Under the pieces are notes generated by a model, which saw only the letters and a program-made list of their open reading frames with translations, searched no databases and was not told the DNA's origin. Positions 1 through 7,554 of a DNA stretch of 14,933 nucleotides are shown here, piece by piece. Every line of letters starts with the position of its first letter. Positions within the stretch are counted from its first letter, which is position 1. Position numbers and translations under genes: made by a program. The stretch spans positions 1-14,933 of the forward strand of contig NZ_CAMKXG010000059.1 in assembly GCF_946477055.1 (NCBI RefSeq), written 5' to 3'. This DNA is from Lonsdalea britannica (GTDB taxonomy: Bacteria > Pseudomonadota > Gammaproteobacteria > Enterobacterales > Enterobacteriaceae).

Positions 1-26
1 CAGCGTCAGATGTGTATAAGAGACAG
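1..26 (+). other. Nextera read-1 transposase adapter (artefact)
   Basis: These 26 bases are the 3' part of the Illumina Nextera read-1 (i5 side) adapter, ending in the 19-bp Tn5 mosaic end AGATGTGTATAAGAGACAG at 8-26. This is library sequence, not genome. The biological sequence begins at base 27, inside pyrC. Confidence 0.98.
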
Positions 27-852
27 GTGCCGCCTGTGCGTTGAACACGCCTGCACAGCCGCACGAGGACTCCTTGCGATGCTGCAGGTGGGGGGCAGAG
101 TCTGTTCCCAAAAAGAATTTTTTTGAACCGCTGGCGATGACGTCGCGCAGGGCCTGCTGATGCACATTTCTTTTAAGAATAGGCAGGCAGTACAGGTGAG
201 GGCGTATTCCGCCCACCAACATGTGATTGCGGTTGAACATCAGATGTTGTGGCGTAATAGTGGCCGCCAGATACTCATCATTTGCCAAGACGTAGTGCGC
301 TGCGTCGCGCGTCGTAATGTGTTCGAAAACGATCTTTAGCGCTGGAAAGTGCTTACGTACCGGCTGCATGACGCGATCAATGAAGTAAGCTTCACGATCG
401 AAAATATCCACCTCGGGATCAGTGACTTCACCATGGACCAACAAAGGCATCCCCAACTTCTGCATTTGCTCCAGCAGCGGATAGATAGCGCGTATGTCTG
501 TCACGCCGTGGCTCGAGTTGGTGGTCGCGTTGGCGGGGTAGAGTTTAGCCGCTGTAAATACCCCCTGTTCGAAACCCTTGGTCAGTTCGCGCGGGTCCAG
601 CGTGTCGGTCAAATAACAGGTCATCAGGGGATGAAAACGATGGTCGGAAGGAGTGGCGGCGAGAATGCGCGTTCTGTAGGCCTCTGCTGCTGCGACGGTG
701 GTGATGGGCGGTGTCAGGTTAGGCATGACTATAGCGCGGCCAAAAACGGCGCTGGTGTAGGGTAATACCGCATTTAGCATGTCATCGTCACGTAGGTGCA
801 GATGCCAGTCGTCGGGACGGCGGATTTTCAGGACGGTTGGGACGGGGGTCAT
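27..852 (-). CDS. pyrC: dihydroorotase PyrC, 3' end cut by contig end
   Basis: Zinc amidohydrolase that reversibly cyclises N-carbamoyl-aspartate to dihydroorotate, the third step of de novo pyrimidine synthesis, in the cytoplasm. Reading the minus strand from the ATG at 852-850 gives 275 codons before the adapter. Metal ligands are visible at the E. coli positions: H17 and H19 in DDWHLHLRD, the carbamylated lysine K103 in [15 protein letters not shown]140 in VHGEVT, H178 in EHIT and D251 in GTDSAPH. The E. coli enzyme has 348 residues, so about 73 C-terminal residues lie off the contig. Nothing suggests a natural truncation. GGAG at minus 865-862 lies nine bases before the start codon. The gene is divergent from the ABM gene. 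Identity is certain from the full set of catalytic residues. Confidence 0.97.
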
Positions 853-887
853 GGATTTTGCTCCGGCGGTCAGTGATTAACATAGCG

Positions 888-916
888 GTCATAAGACTGA
901 TTACGGCGGGTGACAA
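888..916 (-). promoter_or_regulatory. candidate pyrC sigma-70 promoter
   Basis: On the minus strand TTGTCA (916-911), a 17-bp spacer and TATGAC (893-888) would start a leader of about 30 nt before the pyrC ATG. The spacing is ideal and the -10 match moderate. I did not find the PurR operator or the leader hairpin used for CTP-sensitive start-site switching in E. coli pyrC. Inference from consensus only. Confidence 0.35.
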
Positions 917-927
917 GCATAAGCGTA

Positions 928-969
928 AAGTGGTTGAAATGCACCCGATTGTTTTGAAGTGGTTGAAAT
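928..969. repeat. 13-bp perfect direct repeat in divergent promoter region
   Basis: AAGTGGTTGAAAT occurs at 928-940 and again at 957-969, 29 bp start to start. Both copies lie between the divergent pyrC and ABM genes. They could be paired protein-binding sites or a small chance duplication. No known operator is recognised. Confidence 0.6.
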
Positions 970-979
970 TCTTCTTTTA

Positions 980-1008
980 TTGGCGTTTCATATTAAAAGA
1001 TCTAATAC
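980..1008 (+). promoter_or_regulatory. weak candidate promoter for the ABM gene
   Basis: TTGGCG (980-985), a 17-bp spacer and TAATAC (1003-1008) lie 28 bp before the ABM start codon. The match is partial (4/6 and 3/6). It is listed because the gene needs a promoter here and the region is AT-rich. Confidence 0.25.
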
Positions 1009-1036
1009 ATTCGCAAAATGCGAGAAGAGGAAAAAA

Positions 1037-1324
1037 ATGGAAATTCGTGTCGTCGCTTGCCTTCAGGCAAAACCAGAGTACTTGAAAGAAATTACGGATG
1101 CGGTAACCAAAGCGGTGGAACCTAGCCGTAAAGAGGCCGGTAATCTGCAGTACGACCTGCATGCGGAAATCGATAAGCCAGGTGCTTTTGTTTTTATTGA
1201 ACGCTGGGAAAACAAAGAAGCGTTAGAGACGCATGAGAAAACAGCCCATTTCCAGAAACTGGTTGCCGATATGGAAGGTAAGACCGTTTCCGTCGACATC
1301 AAGCTGATGACTCAGGTCGCCTAA
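1037..1324 (+). CDS. small antibiotic biosynthesis monooxygenase (ABM) domain protein
   Basis: A 95-residue protein that is essentially one ABM ferredoxin-like fold, as in YgiN quinol monooxygenase-type proteins. Visible family features are the first strand MEIRVVACLQAKP, the helix with VEPSRKEAGNLQYDL, the central FVFIERWENKEALETHEKTAHF stretch (W57, H66, H71, F72) and a last strand at VSVDIKLM. Family members act as small dimers on quinone- or haem-like substrates; the substrate here cannot be told from sequence. The start at 1037 is chosen because AGAGG (1026-1030) sits six bases upstream; an in-frame ATG at 959 would add 26 residues with no family similarity. The gene is divergent from pyrC, convergent with rne, and has its own terminator. 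Family assignment is fairly sure, function unknown. Confidence 0.85.
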   Translation: MEIRVVACLQAKPEYLKEITDAVTKAVEPSRKEAGNLQYDLHAEIDKPGAFVFIERWENKEALETHEKTAHFQKLVADMEGKTVSVDIKLMTQVA

Positions 1325-1328
1325 GCGT

Positions 1329-1358
1329 ATAAAAAAATGCCCGTCATTGACGGGCATT
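1329..1358 (-). terminator. rho-independent terminator for rne (minus strand)
   Basis: A perfect 10-bp stem (1336-1345 with 1349-1358) and a 3-nt loop are followed on the minus strand by a U-run from the A-tract at 1331-1337. On the plus strand no T-run follows, so it acts mainly on rne transcripts. It lies nearer the ABM gene than rne. Confidence 0.85.
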
Positions 1359-1372
1359 CCAGGCATAAAGCG

Positions 1373-1403
1373 AGCACCCAGTAAGTTACGGGGTGCTTTT
1401 TTT
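1373..1403 (+). terminator. rho-independent terminator for the ABM gene (plus strand)
   Basis: AGCACCC (1373-1379) pairs with GGGTGCT (1391-1397), with an inner GTA/TAC stem after one A-G mismatch, then seven T residues (1397-1403). It ends four bases short of the rne stop codon, so the ABM transcript would run almost to the end of rne on the opposite strand. Confidence 0.85.
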
Positions 1404-1407
1404 ATTG

Positions 1408-4400
1408 TTACTCTTCAACGGTTGGCTTGGTCGCCGGGGCGCTGGCGCTGTTAACCGAAGCATGGCCACCTGCAGACCCTTTTCCGGTGAACTCGAACGC
1501 AGGGCGCTCCCAGTCGCTGGATTTCGGCTCTTCAGGTACATACTGTGGCGCCGGTGCTTTGGTCATCGGCGCTTTGGCGTGATGTTTAAAGCTCGGCTGC
1601 GCATCAGGTGTCGGCTGAGTCGCTTTTTCGACCGGTTTTTCTGTCACGACAGGCGCCGCTTCTACGGGCTGCTCAACGTGTTCTTCAATTGTCTCAGAGA
1701 TTTCCTCAGTTACAGGCGCTACCGTTTCAGCGGCTTCAACATCGTCATTATCCGCAGCGGCGTCTTGCACCGGGGCTGACTCTTCTGAGCTTGCGTCTTC
1801 CGCTTTTTGAGCGCTGTCGTCAGCGGTGGCTGTTTCTTCACGCGATACGCGGGTTTCCAACGGCAGTTGCGCGGTCACTTCTTCTTCCGGAGCAATCACA
1901 TCGCTGCTCTGAGTTTCCGTTGACTCGTTGTTTTCCTCTACGATTTCTTCCGCGATGGAGCTGGACAGCAATTCGTATTCCGTCACCGTAGGAATGGTGA
2001 TCGCATCTTCTTCCTGAACCACGGTTTCTGGCGCTTCAGGTTGAGGTTGCGTAATCGGGTAGTGAATCCACACTTTGCCCGAGGCCATTTCCGGCGCAGA
2101 AGCCGCCTGTTCGACAACCATCGGAGACTGTACCGGGTAACGCTCATCACGGTAACGACGACGACGCTGTCCGCTAACACGCAGATGGCGTGGTGAACGA
2201 CGCGAACGACGCGGCATGTTGTTATCGCGGTTATCTCCAGCGTTGTTTTCCGAGCTGGTTTCTGAGGTGGCCGGTGCGGCGACTTCCGCAACCGGAGTTG
2301 CTTCAACGGCCGGTTTAGCTGCGGCAGCGGTATCTGCTTCATCGACAACACGAACTTTCTGCGTGAGCTGACGACGTTGGCGACGCGGCATCACCTGAGC
2401 CGGTTTTTCCTGCTCGGGCGTCTGCACTTCAGTTTCAGCTGCCGTGTTCAGCTCTTTGACTTCCTGCTGAGCCTGGCGCTTGTCTTCTTGACGGTTACGC
2501 TGACGTTCCGCACGTTGCTCACGACGTTGCTCTTCGCGCGCTGCTTTTTCCTGTGCATCGACGGCCGGAGTTTGTGTGTCATTCGTTGCGTTTTGCGTCC
2601 GCTTGTTGTTACGACGCTGCTGATCGTCGCGTGGTTCACGGTTTTCGCGCGGTGTCCGCTCATTACGGTCACGACGATTGCCGGATTGGCGGCGATTGTT
2701 GTTGCGACGTTCCTGACGCGGTTGGCTTTCGCTGGTTTCGTTCTCTTTAACCTGAGGCTGTTGCGGTGTTTCTTCCGCCGTCGCCTGAGGTGCATCGAAC
2801 ATACCTTTCAACGAGCCGAACAGACGACGGATGATACCGGACTTCTGAGGCGCAGCGGACTGTGCTTTATGGGCGGCGGCCGGTGTCGGCGTTTCTGTCG
2901 GAAGGTTATCCGGCAGGGTAAACGTCGCTAGTGCCGGTTGCTCAGGGATCTTGCGCTCGGCAATCTGCTCTTCCTGGGCCTGCTGAACTTCCGCATCCAA
3001 CATCTGCGGCAGCATGTAGCTCAGGGCTGGCTTCTCTTCACCGTTACGGATACGTACGACGGAGTAGTGAGGCGTTTGCATACCGTCGTGCGGTACGATG
3101 ACGGCGCGAACGCTGCCCTGACGTTGTTCGATAGCGTTGACTGCGTCACGTTTTTCGTTCAACAGATAGGACGCGATCGGCACCGGCACAATTGCCTGTA
3201 CTTCTTTGGTGTTTTCCTTCAGCGCTTCTTCTTCGATTAAACGCAGGATGGACAGAGACAGGGATTCATTGTCGCGAATAGTCCCGGTACCACTACAACG
3301 CGGACACACGTGATGACTGGATTCGCCCAGAGAAGGGCTCAGGCGCTGACGCGACATTTCCAGCAAACCAAAACGTGAAATTCGTCCAATCTGAATGCGG
3401 GCACGGTCCTGACGGACGGCGTCGCGCAGGCGGTTTTCGACTTCACGCTGATGGCGAACTGGCGTCATATCGATAAAGTCGATAACGATCAGACCGCCCA
3501 AATCGCGCAGACGCAGCTGGCGGGCGATTTCATCGGACGCTTCCAGGTTGGTGTTGAAGGCGGTTTCTTCAATATCGCCGCCGCGGGTAGCGCGTGCGGA
3601 GTTGATATCAATCGCCGTCAACGCCTCGGTGGTGTCGATAACAATGGAGCCGCCAGAAGGCAGGCGCACTTCGCGTTGGAAGGCGGACTCAATCTGGGAT
3701 TCGATCTGATAGTGGCTGAAGAGTGGGATTTCACCGCTATACAATTTGATCTTGCTGCTGAAATCGGGACGACCCAAAGAGGCGATGTGCTCTTTGGCGC
3801 GTTCCAGAATTTTGGGGTTGTCGATCAAGATTTCGCCGATGTCCGGGCGCAGATAGTCGCGGAATGCGCGAACAATCACATTGCTTTCCTGATGGATCAG
3901 GAACGGCGCAGGGCGGCCTTCTGCGGCTTTCTTGATGGCTTCCCAGTGTTTGATGCGAAACGCCAGATCCCATTGCAGGGCTTCTGCGGATTTGCCTACA
4001 CCCGCCGTACGAACAATCAGCCCCATACCTTCAGGCAGTTGCAGGGAGCTCAGCGCTTCTTTCAGTTCGGTTCTGTCATCACCTTCAATGCGGCGTGAGA
4101 TCCCGCCGGCACGTGGGTTATTCGGCATGAGAACCAGGTAGCTGCCGGCAAGGCTGATAAACGTCGTCAGCGCTGCGCCTTTGTTGCCGCGCTCTTCTTT
4201 ATCCACCTGCACAATGACTTCCTGGCCTTCGCGCAGAACATCTTTGATGTTTGGGCGGCCATGAGAAGCATAGTGACTGGGGAAGTATTCGCGTGCGATT
4301 TCTTTGAGGGGGAGAAAACCGTGTCGTTCGGCGCCGTAATCAACAAAAGCGGCTTCGAGACTCGGTTCAATACGCGTGATTTTACCTTTATAAATGTTTG

Positions 4401-4515
4401 CTTTCTTTTGCTCATGACCCGGGCTCTCAATATCCAGATCGTAGAGGCGTTGACCATCAACCAAGGCAACACGCAACTCTTCTTGCTGAGTTGCGTTAAT
4501 CAACATTCTTTTCAT
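1408..4515 (-). CDS. rne: ribonuclease E
   Basis: Essential endoribonuclease that starts mRNA decay, matures rRNA and tRNA, and scaffolds the degradosome at the inner membrane. It has 1035 residues; E. coli has 1061. The N-terminal half keeps every landmark at E. coli numbering: S1 domain about 35-125 with F57 and F67, the 5'-sensor R169 and T170, catalytic D303 ([12 protein letters not shown]) and D346 ([10 protein letters not shown]), and the zinc-link C404-P-R-C407. The C-terminal half is Arg-, Glu- and Pro-rich and disordered. It keeps an amphipathic membrane-anchor helix near 559-573 ([15 protein letters not shown]), an Arg-rich RNA-binding segment near 768-792, the KVWIHYP segment near 814-820 matching the E. 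coli enolase-binding region, and a PNPase-binding-like C-terminus near 978-1017. Linkers differ most. It is transcribed alone with a long leader. The high-GC CTD creates many spurious ORFs on the other strand. Confidence 0.99.
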   Translation of the reverse strand: MKRMLINATQQEELRVALVDGQRLYDLDIESPGHEQKKANIYKGKITRIEPSLEAAFVDYGAERHGFLPLKEIAREYFPSHYASHGRPNIKDVLREGQEVIVQVDKEERGNKGAALTTFISLAGSYLVLMPNNPRAGGISRRIEGDDRTELKEALSSLQLPEGMGLIVRTAGVGKSAEALQWDLAFRIKHWEAIKKAAEGRPAPFLIHQESNVIVRAFRDYLRPDIGEILIDNPKILERAKEHIASLGRPDFSSKIKLYSGEIPLFSHYQIESQIESAFQREVRLPSGGSIVIDTTEALTAIDINSARATRGGDIEETAFNTNLEASDEIARQLRLRDLGGLIVIDFIDMTPVRHQREVENRLRDAVRQDRARIQIGRISRFGLLEMSRQRLSPSLGESSHHVCPRCSGTGTIRDNESLSLSILRLIEEEALKENTKEVQAIVPVPIASYLLNEKRDAVNAIEQRQGSVRAVIVPHDGMQTPHYSVVRIRNGEEKPALSYMLPQMLDAEVQQAQEEQIAERKIPEQPALATFTLPDNLPTETPTPAAAHKAQSAAPQKSGIIRRLFGSLKGMFDAPQATAEETPQQPQVKENETSESQPRQERRNNNRRQSGNRRDRNERTPRENREPRDDQQRRNNKRTQNATNDTQTPAVDAQEKAAREEQRREQRAERQRNRQEDKRQAQQEVKELNTAAETEVQTPEQEKPAQVMPRRQRRQLTQKVRVVDEADTAAAAKPAVEATPVAEVAAPATSETSSENNAGDNRDNNMPRRSRRSPRHLRVSGQRRRRYRDERYPVQSPMVVEQAASAPEMASGKVWIHYPITQPQPEAPETVVQEEDAITIPTVTEYELLSSSIAEEIVEENNESTETQSSDVIAPEEEVTAQLPLETRVSREETATADDSAQKAEDASSEESAPVQDAAADNDDVEAAETVAPVTEEISETIEEHVEQPVEAAPVVTEKPVEKATQPTPDAQPSFKHHAKAPMTKAPAPQYVPEEPKSSDWERPAFEFTGKGSAGGHASVNSASAPATKPTVEE

Positions 4516-4825
4516 CGTAACTTACTCGTTATTCTTAACTTGCATTATGGATAGAGCTGCCGGTGAAAGCGGGGTGTGACCGGAATGAACCGATGGCCTC
4601 GTGGCTTATCGCAGGGGCGTCAACCTCCCGGTTGTCGTCTGCATAGAGACGCATGTTTCGGTAGCCTGTATTTCCTGATGGAAAACAGCGCATTTATTGC
4701 GGGAACAGCTTCTGAAAATAGGTGCCAGATCTGATTCCATTTGCCGGCCAAACTGCTTACCACAGCTCGCTAACTGCTTGATAAATCGCTACGTCTTACG
4801 CCATTGCTGCGTCGTGACTCATCAG
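4516..4825 (-). promoter_or_regulatory. rne 5' UTR autoregulatory leader (rne5-type)
   Basis: RNase E shortens the life of its own mRNA by acting through hairpins in a long leader (rne5 family, described in E. coli). This leader of about 310 nt keeps blocks I recall from E. coli: the start-proximal GAGTAAGTTACG before ATG, CACGAGGCCATCGGTTCA (plus 4586-4603), a hairpin with CAACC/GGTTG stem and GGGA loop (4621-4634) preceded by a CGTCT/AGACG hairpin (4636-4651), and GCAGCAATGGCGTAAGACGT near the 5' end (within 4790-4814). There is no good Shine-Dalgarno, as in E. coli. The upstream boundary is inferred from the candidate -10 below. Confidence 0.85.
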
Positions 4826-4831
4826 GCAAAT

Positions 4832-4837
4832 ATAATA
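4832..4837 (-). promoter_or_regulatory. candidate rne -10 element
   Basis: TATTAT on the minus strand lies just upstream of the first conserved leader block, the expected place for the main rne promoter. I see no good -35 at 16-18 bp, so the call is weak and the transcription start is approximate. Confidence 0.35.
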
Positions 4838-5089
4838 ATTCCGCAATTTCCCTTGTTTTTCAGGTAAACAGCGCGGAAAGCCGAAGCATTATTCCATTGC
4901 TGATACGCCGATAGCAAGGTGACTTTGCCTGTCAAAATGAAGTTATCAACCGCTCTGAGACAGCAATGTACGAAATTCGCGCATCGTCACTGTTACAGAA
5001 GCTGACTATTAACTTCATAAGTCAGACTCACAGTTAAGCATAGAAAAAGATGTGGCGCTATCTACCCACGCTCTTTAGAATTCTGGCTC
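4838..5089. other. rne/rluC divergent intergenic region without a gene
   Basis: No ORF here looks real. It must hold the rluC promoter and perhaps extra upstream rne promoters (E. coli rne has several). A perfect minus-strand -35 hexamer, TTGACA (4935-4930), is present but the best -10 at 16 bp is poor. A 9-bp inverted repeat ATGAAGTTA/TAACTTCAT (4937-4945 and 5010-5018) and an imperfect palindrome with CTGACT/AGTCAG arms (5002-5025) are visible. I cannot place the rluC promoter with confidence. Confidence 0.5.
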
Positions 5090-6046
5090 ATGAAAACAGA
5101 GAACCCATCAGTACAATTTTTGACGGTCTCCGACGAAGAGGCGGGTCAACGCATCGACAATTTTTTGCGCACGAAATTGAAAGGTGTGCCGAAAAGCATG
5201 ATTTACCGTATTTTGCGCAAAGGCGAAGTACGCATAAATAAAAAGCGGGTGAAGCCGGAGTACAAATTGCTCGACGGCGACCTAATCCGTATCCCTCCGG
5301 TGAGAACGTCCGAACGTGAAGAAGCGCCAGTTTCCGCAGGACTGGCCAAAGTGTCGGCATTGGCGGATTGCATCATTTATGAAGATGATCACCTGTTGGT
5401 GCTCAATAAGCCTTCAGGGACGGCCGTCCACGGAGGTAGCGGTCTCAGCTTTGGTGTGATCGAAGGTTTAAGGGCGCTGCGGCCTGAAGCCCGCTTCCTG
5501 GAGCTGGTACACCGCTTGGACAGAGATACTTCCGGTGTCCTGTTGGTTGCTAAAAAGCGGTCGGCTTTACGTGCGCTCCATGAACAGCTGCGAAGCAAAG
5601 GGATGCAGAAAGATTATCTCGCGCTGGTGCGTGGGCAATGGCAATCGCATTGCAAAGTGGTTCAGGCACCGCTGCTGAAGAACATTTTGCAGAGCGGCGA
5701 GCGTATCGTCCGGGTCAATAGTGAAGGGAAACCGTCTGAGACACGTTTTAAGGTCGAAGAGCGATTTGAGCATGCCACGTTGGTCAAAGCGAGCCCCGTG
5801 ACCGGGCGTACGCATCAGATTCGCGTACATACCCTCCATGCGGGCCATCCTATCGCGTTCGACGATCGTTACGGCGATCGGGATTTTGACCATCAACTGG
5901 CGAGTACGGGTCTTAAACGCCTGTTCCTGCACGCTCAGGCTCTAAAATTCGAACATCCCAATACTGGCGAGACGTTACGGGTAGAAGCGCCGTTAGATGA
6001 AGAGTTACGCCGTTGCCTGCAAGTCTTACGCAACCATAAGCAGTAG
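5090..6046 (+). CDS. rluC: 23S rRNA pseudouridine synthase RluC
   Basis: Converts uridines 955, 2504 and 2580 of 23S rRNA (E. coli numbering) to pseudouridine during assembly of the large subunit. It has 318 residues, close to E. coli. An S4 RNA-binding domain spans about 20-80 ([21 protein letters not shown] and following). The RluA-type catalytic domain follows, with the nucleophile D144 in HRLDRDTSG, then RTHQIRVH and the [12 protein letters not shown] motif. The 5090 ATG matches the conserved N-terminus MKTE.PSV. The Shine-Dalgarno is poor (TCTGGCTC just upstream). The gene is divergent from rne and convergent with maf. Confidence 0.98.
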   Translation: MKTENPSVQFLTVSDEEAGQRIDNFLRTKLKGVPKSMIYRILRKGEVRINKKRVKPEYKLLDGDLIRIPPVRTSEREEAPVSAGLAKVSALADCIIYEDDHLLVLNKPSGTAVHGGSGLSFGVIEGLRALRPEARFLELVHRLDRDTSGVLLVAKKRSALRALHEQLRSKGMQKDYLALVRGQWQSHCKVVQAPLLKNILQSGERIVRVNSEGKPSETRFKVEERFEHATLVKASPVTGRTHQIRVHTLHAGHPIAFDDRYGDRDFDHQLASTGLKRLFLHAQALKFEHPNTGETLRVEAPLDEELRRCLQVLRNHKQ

Positions 6047-6051
6047 CTGAG

Positions 6052-6082
6052 TACCGCACCTGGCGATGAGTCAGGTGCGGTA
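6052..6082. terminator. hairpin between convergent rluC and maf
   Basis: A perfect 11-bp stem TACCGCACCTG/CAGGTGCGGTA with a 9-nt loop fills most of the 46-bp gap between the two stop codons. Neither strand has a U-run, so it may be a bidirectional weak terminator or a 3'-end protector rather than a classical intrinsic terminator. Confidence 0.6.
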
Positions 6083-6092
6083 TACAGGTGAG

Positions 6093-6680
6093 TCAGGCTA
6101 TTAAAAGGGGGTTAACGCCTTCCTGTCGTAGCAGGTCGAGTAACGCAATCAGCGGTAGGCCGATCAGCGTATTGGGATCGCGTCCCGAAAGTCTCTCAAA
6201 TAGCGTAATACCGAGTCCCTCGCACTTAAAACTTCCCGCGCAGTCGAAAGGTCGTTCCTTCTCTATATAGTTATCTATCTCTTTATTCGTTAACGGGCGA
6301 AAATGAACTTCATAAGGCTCAACCAAAGAATGCATGTGCGCGGTTTGGCTGTTGTACAACGCGAGTCCGGTATAAAAAGTGACGTGACGACCGCTCGCCT
6401 GATTTAGCTGAGTAACCGCGCGTTCACGATCGTGAGGCTTGCCGGTTATTTTTCCGTTCAACACACAGACTTGATCGGATCCTATGATGAGATGGTTAGG
6501 GTAGGCGTCAGCTAACGATCGCGCTTTGGCCATTGCCAGACGTCTCACCAGTGTGGAAGCATCTTCCTCAGGAAAAGGGGTTTCATCAACATTCGGTGAT
6601 GCGCACTGGAAAGGAATAGTGAGTTTTTCGAGCAATGCGCGGCGGTATGAGGATGTTGATGCGAGAACAATATTAGGCAT
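6093..6680 (-). CDS. maf: Maf-family nucleotide pyrophosphatase, YceF subgroup (m7GTP)
   Basis: Nucleoside triphosphate pyrophosphatase of the Maf fold. The YceF subgroup hydrolyses the modified nucleotide m7GTP, a housecleaning role. It has 195 residues; E. coli YceF has 194. Visible motifs are LASTSSYRR (6-14), NVDET (30-34), GSDQV with D69, KITGKP (77-82), FYTGLAL and the subgroup segment [30 protein letters not shown]. The start at 6680 gives the family N-terminus, but no Shine-Dalgarno is seen at a usable distance. The gene stands alone, convergent with rluC and divergent from the yceD operon. Confidence 0.95.
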   Translation of the reverse strand: MPNIVLASTSSYRRALLEKLTIPFQCASPNVDETPFPEEDASTLVRRLAMAKARSLADAYPNHLIIGSDQVCVLNGKITGKPHDRERAVTQLNQASGRHVTFYTGLALYNSQTAHMHSLVEPYEVHFRPLTNKEIDNYIEKERPFDCAGSFKCEGLGITLFERLSGRDPNTLIGLPLIALLDLLRQEGVNPLLIA

Positions 6681-6718
6681 AGTTATAGTAAAATCGTGAC
6701 CTGAACATGCGGCTCATT

Positions 6719-6733
6719 CTAAACTGCGTTTAG
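6719..6733. repeat. perfect short palindrome between maf and yceD
   Basis: CTAAAC, a 3-base spacer and GTTTAG form a 6-bp perfect inverted repeat, about 48 bp upstream of the yceD -35 and 38 bp upstream of maf. It could be an operator, but no known consensus is recognised. Confidence 0.35.
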
Positions 6734-6780
6734 CTTCCGATGCGAACCCCCGCGAAAGTTTCCATTCCCCACCTTTTCCT

Positions 6781-6809
6781 TTGACTCTATGTCGTTACGA
6801 CGCTAATAT
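6781..6809 (+). promoter_or_regulatory. strong sigma-70 promoter for the yceD-rpmF-plsX-fab operon
   Basis: TTGACT (6781-6786), exactly 17 bp, then TAATAT (6804-6809). The spacer carries a small palindrome GTCG-TTA-CGAC (6791-6801). Transcription would start near 6816, only about three bases before the yceD ATG at 6819. Confidence 0.8.
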
Positions 6810-6818
6810 GCGCGCCCT

Positions 6819-7340
6819 ATGCAAAAGGTAAAATTACCCTTAACCCTCGACGCGGCTCGCACTGCTCAAAAGCGTTTAGATTATGTTGGTGTCTATACAG
6901 CTGAACAGGTGATGCGTGTTGCCGAATCAGTGGTTAGTGTGGATAGCGATGTCGAAGCGGCTTTATCGTTCAACATTGATAATCAGCGTTTGGCTGTTAT
7001 CGATGGACGTGCCGATGTGGCGGTAACCTTACGGTGCCAGCGCTGTGGCAAGCCTTTCGAACATCAGGTCCACGCCACGTTATGTTTTAGCCCGGTCATC
7101 AGTGATGAGCAGGCCGAAGCTTTGCCGGAAGCGTACGAACCGATCCAGGTCAATGAGTTCGGTGAAGTCGACTTGTTGGCGATGATAGAAGATGAAATTA
7201 TTCTTTCATTGCCCATCGCACCGGTGCATGATTCTGAACACTGTGAAGTGTCCGAAGCGGACATGGTGTTTGGCAAACTGCCTGAAGAGGCGGAGAAACC
7301 AAATCCATTTGCCGTATTAGCTAGTTTAAAGCGTAAGTAA
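6819..7340 (+). CDS. yceD: YceD, DUF177 rRNA accumulation protein
   Basis: Small conserved DUF177 protein needed in bacteria and plastids for normal 23S rRNA accumulation; the mechanism is poorly known. It has 173 residues, the same as E. coli. Visible features are the conserved start [11 protein letters not shown], a CxxC pair at C73 and C76 (CQRCGKPF), the acidic [23 protein letters not shown] block, [10 protein letters not shown], and the C-terminal [12 protein letters not shown] that marks the family. It is followed 17 bp later by rpmF, the almost universal partner. The start is fixed by homology, although the promoter leaves almost no leader and no Shine-Dalgarno. Confidence 0.96.
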   Translation: MQKVKLPLTLDAARTAQKRLDYVGVYTAEQVMRVAESVVSVDSDVEAALSFNIDNQRLAVIDGRADVAVTLRCQRCGKPFEHQVHATLCFSPVISDEQAEALPEAYEPIQVNEFGEVDLLAMIEDEIILSLPIAPVHDSEHCEVSEADMVFGKLPEEAEKPNPFAVLASLKRK

Positions 7341-7357
7341 TTGAAGGAGTAAGGTCC

Positions 7358-7528
7358 ATGGCCGTACAACAGAATAAACCAACCCGTTCCAAACGTGGTA
7401 TGCGTCGTGCTCACGATGCTCTGACCACAACTGCCGTATCCGTAGATAAAGTTTCTGGCGAAACTCATCTGCGTCACCACGTAACTGCGGATGGCTACTA
7501 CCGCGGTCGCAAGGTCATTGCTAAGTAA
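7358..7528 (+). CDS. rpmF: 50S ribosomal protein L32
   Basis: Large-subunit ribosomal protein bL32, 56 residues, starting [22 protein letters not shown] and ending [12 protein letters not shown]. It is the cysteine-free form, without the zinc CxxC pairs of some other bacteria. E. coli L32 has 57 residues; one is missing in the variable middle ([12 protein letters not shown]). AAGGAG (7344-7349) lies eight bases before the ATG, the best ribosome-binding site in this operon and consistent with high expression. It sits between yceD and plsX in the classical order. Confidence 0.98.
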   Translation: MAVQQNKPTRSKRGMRRAHDALTTTAVSVDKVSGETHLRHHVTADGYYRGRKVIAK

Positions 7529-7554
7529 TTCCTGCTTAAACGCAAGGAAATGCT

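Noticed and set aside
8..26. Tn5 mosaic end as evidence of a natural transposon
   Set aside because: It is joined to the Nextera primer part of the adapter, and the opposite end carries the full adapter plus a barcode, so it is library-derived.
349..765. Plus-strand ORF of 138 codons at the left end
   Set aside because: Antisense to pyrC, whose metal ligands are all intact on the minus strand.
853..1036. PurR operator and CTP-sensitive start-switch hairpin for pyrC
   Set aside because: Expected from E. coli, but I found no PurR-like palindrome and no leader segment complementary to the pyrC GGAG.
837..1085. Plus-strand ORF spanning the pyrC-ABM promoter region
   Set aside because: Overlaps the pyrC start and the ABM gene in other frames, and lacks family similarity; the intergenic region is better explained as promoters.
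2377..2931. Plus-strand ORF of 184 codons opposite the rne C-terminal half
   Set aside because: Phe-, Leu- and Arg-rich shadow of the Arg/Glu/Gln-rich disordered region; no ribosome-binding site or family features.
3451..4098. Long plus-strand ORF of 215 codons opposite rne
   Set aside because: It lies wholly antisense to the highly conserved catalytic half of RNase E and its protein shows no recognisable domain; it is a shadow of codon bias.
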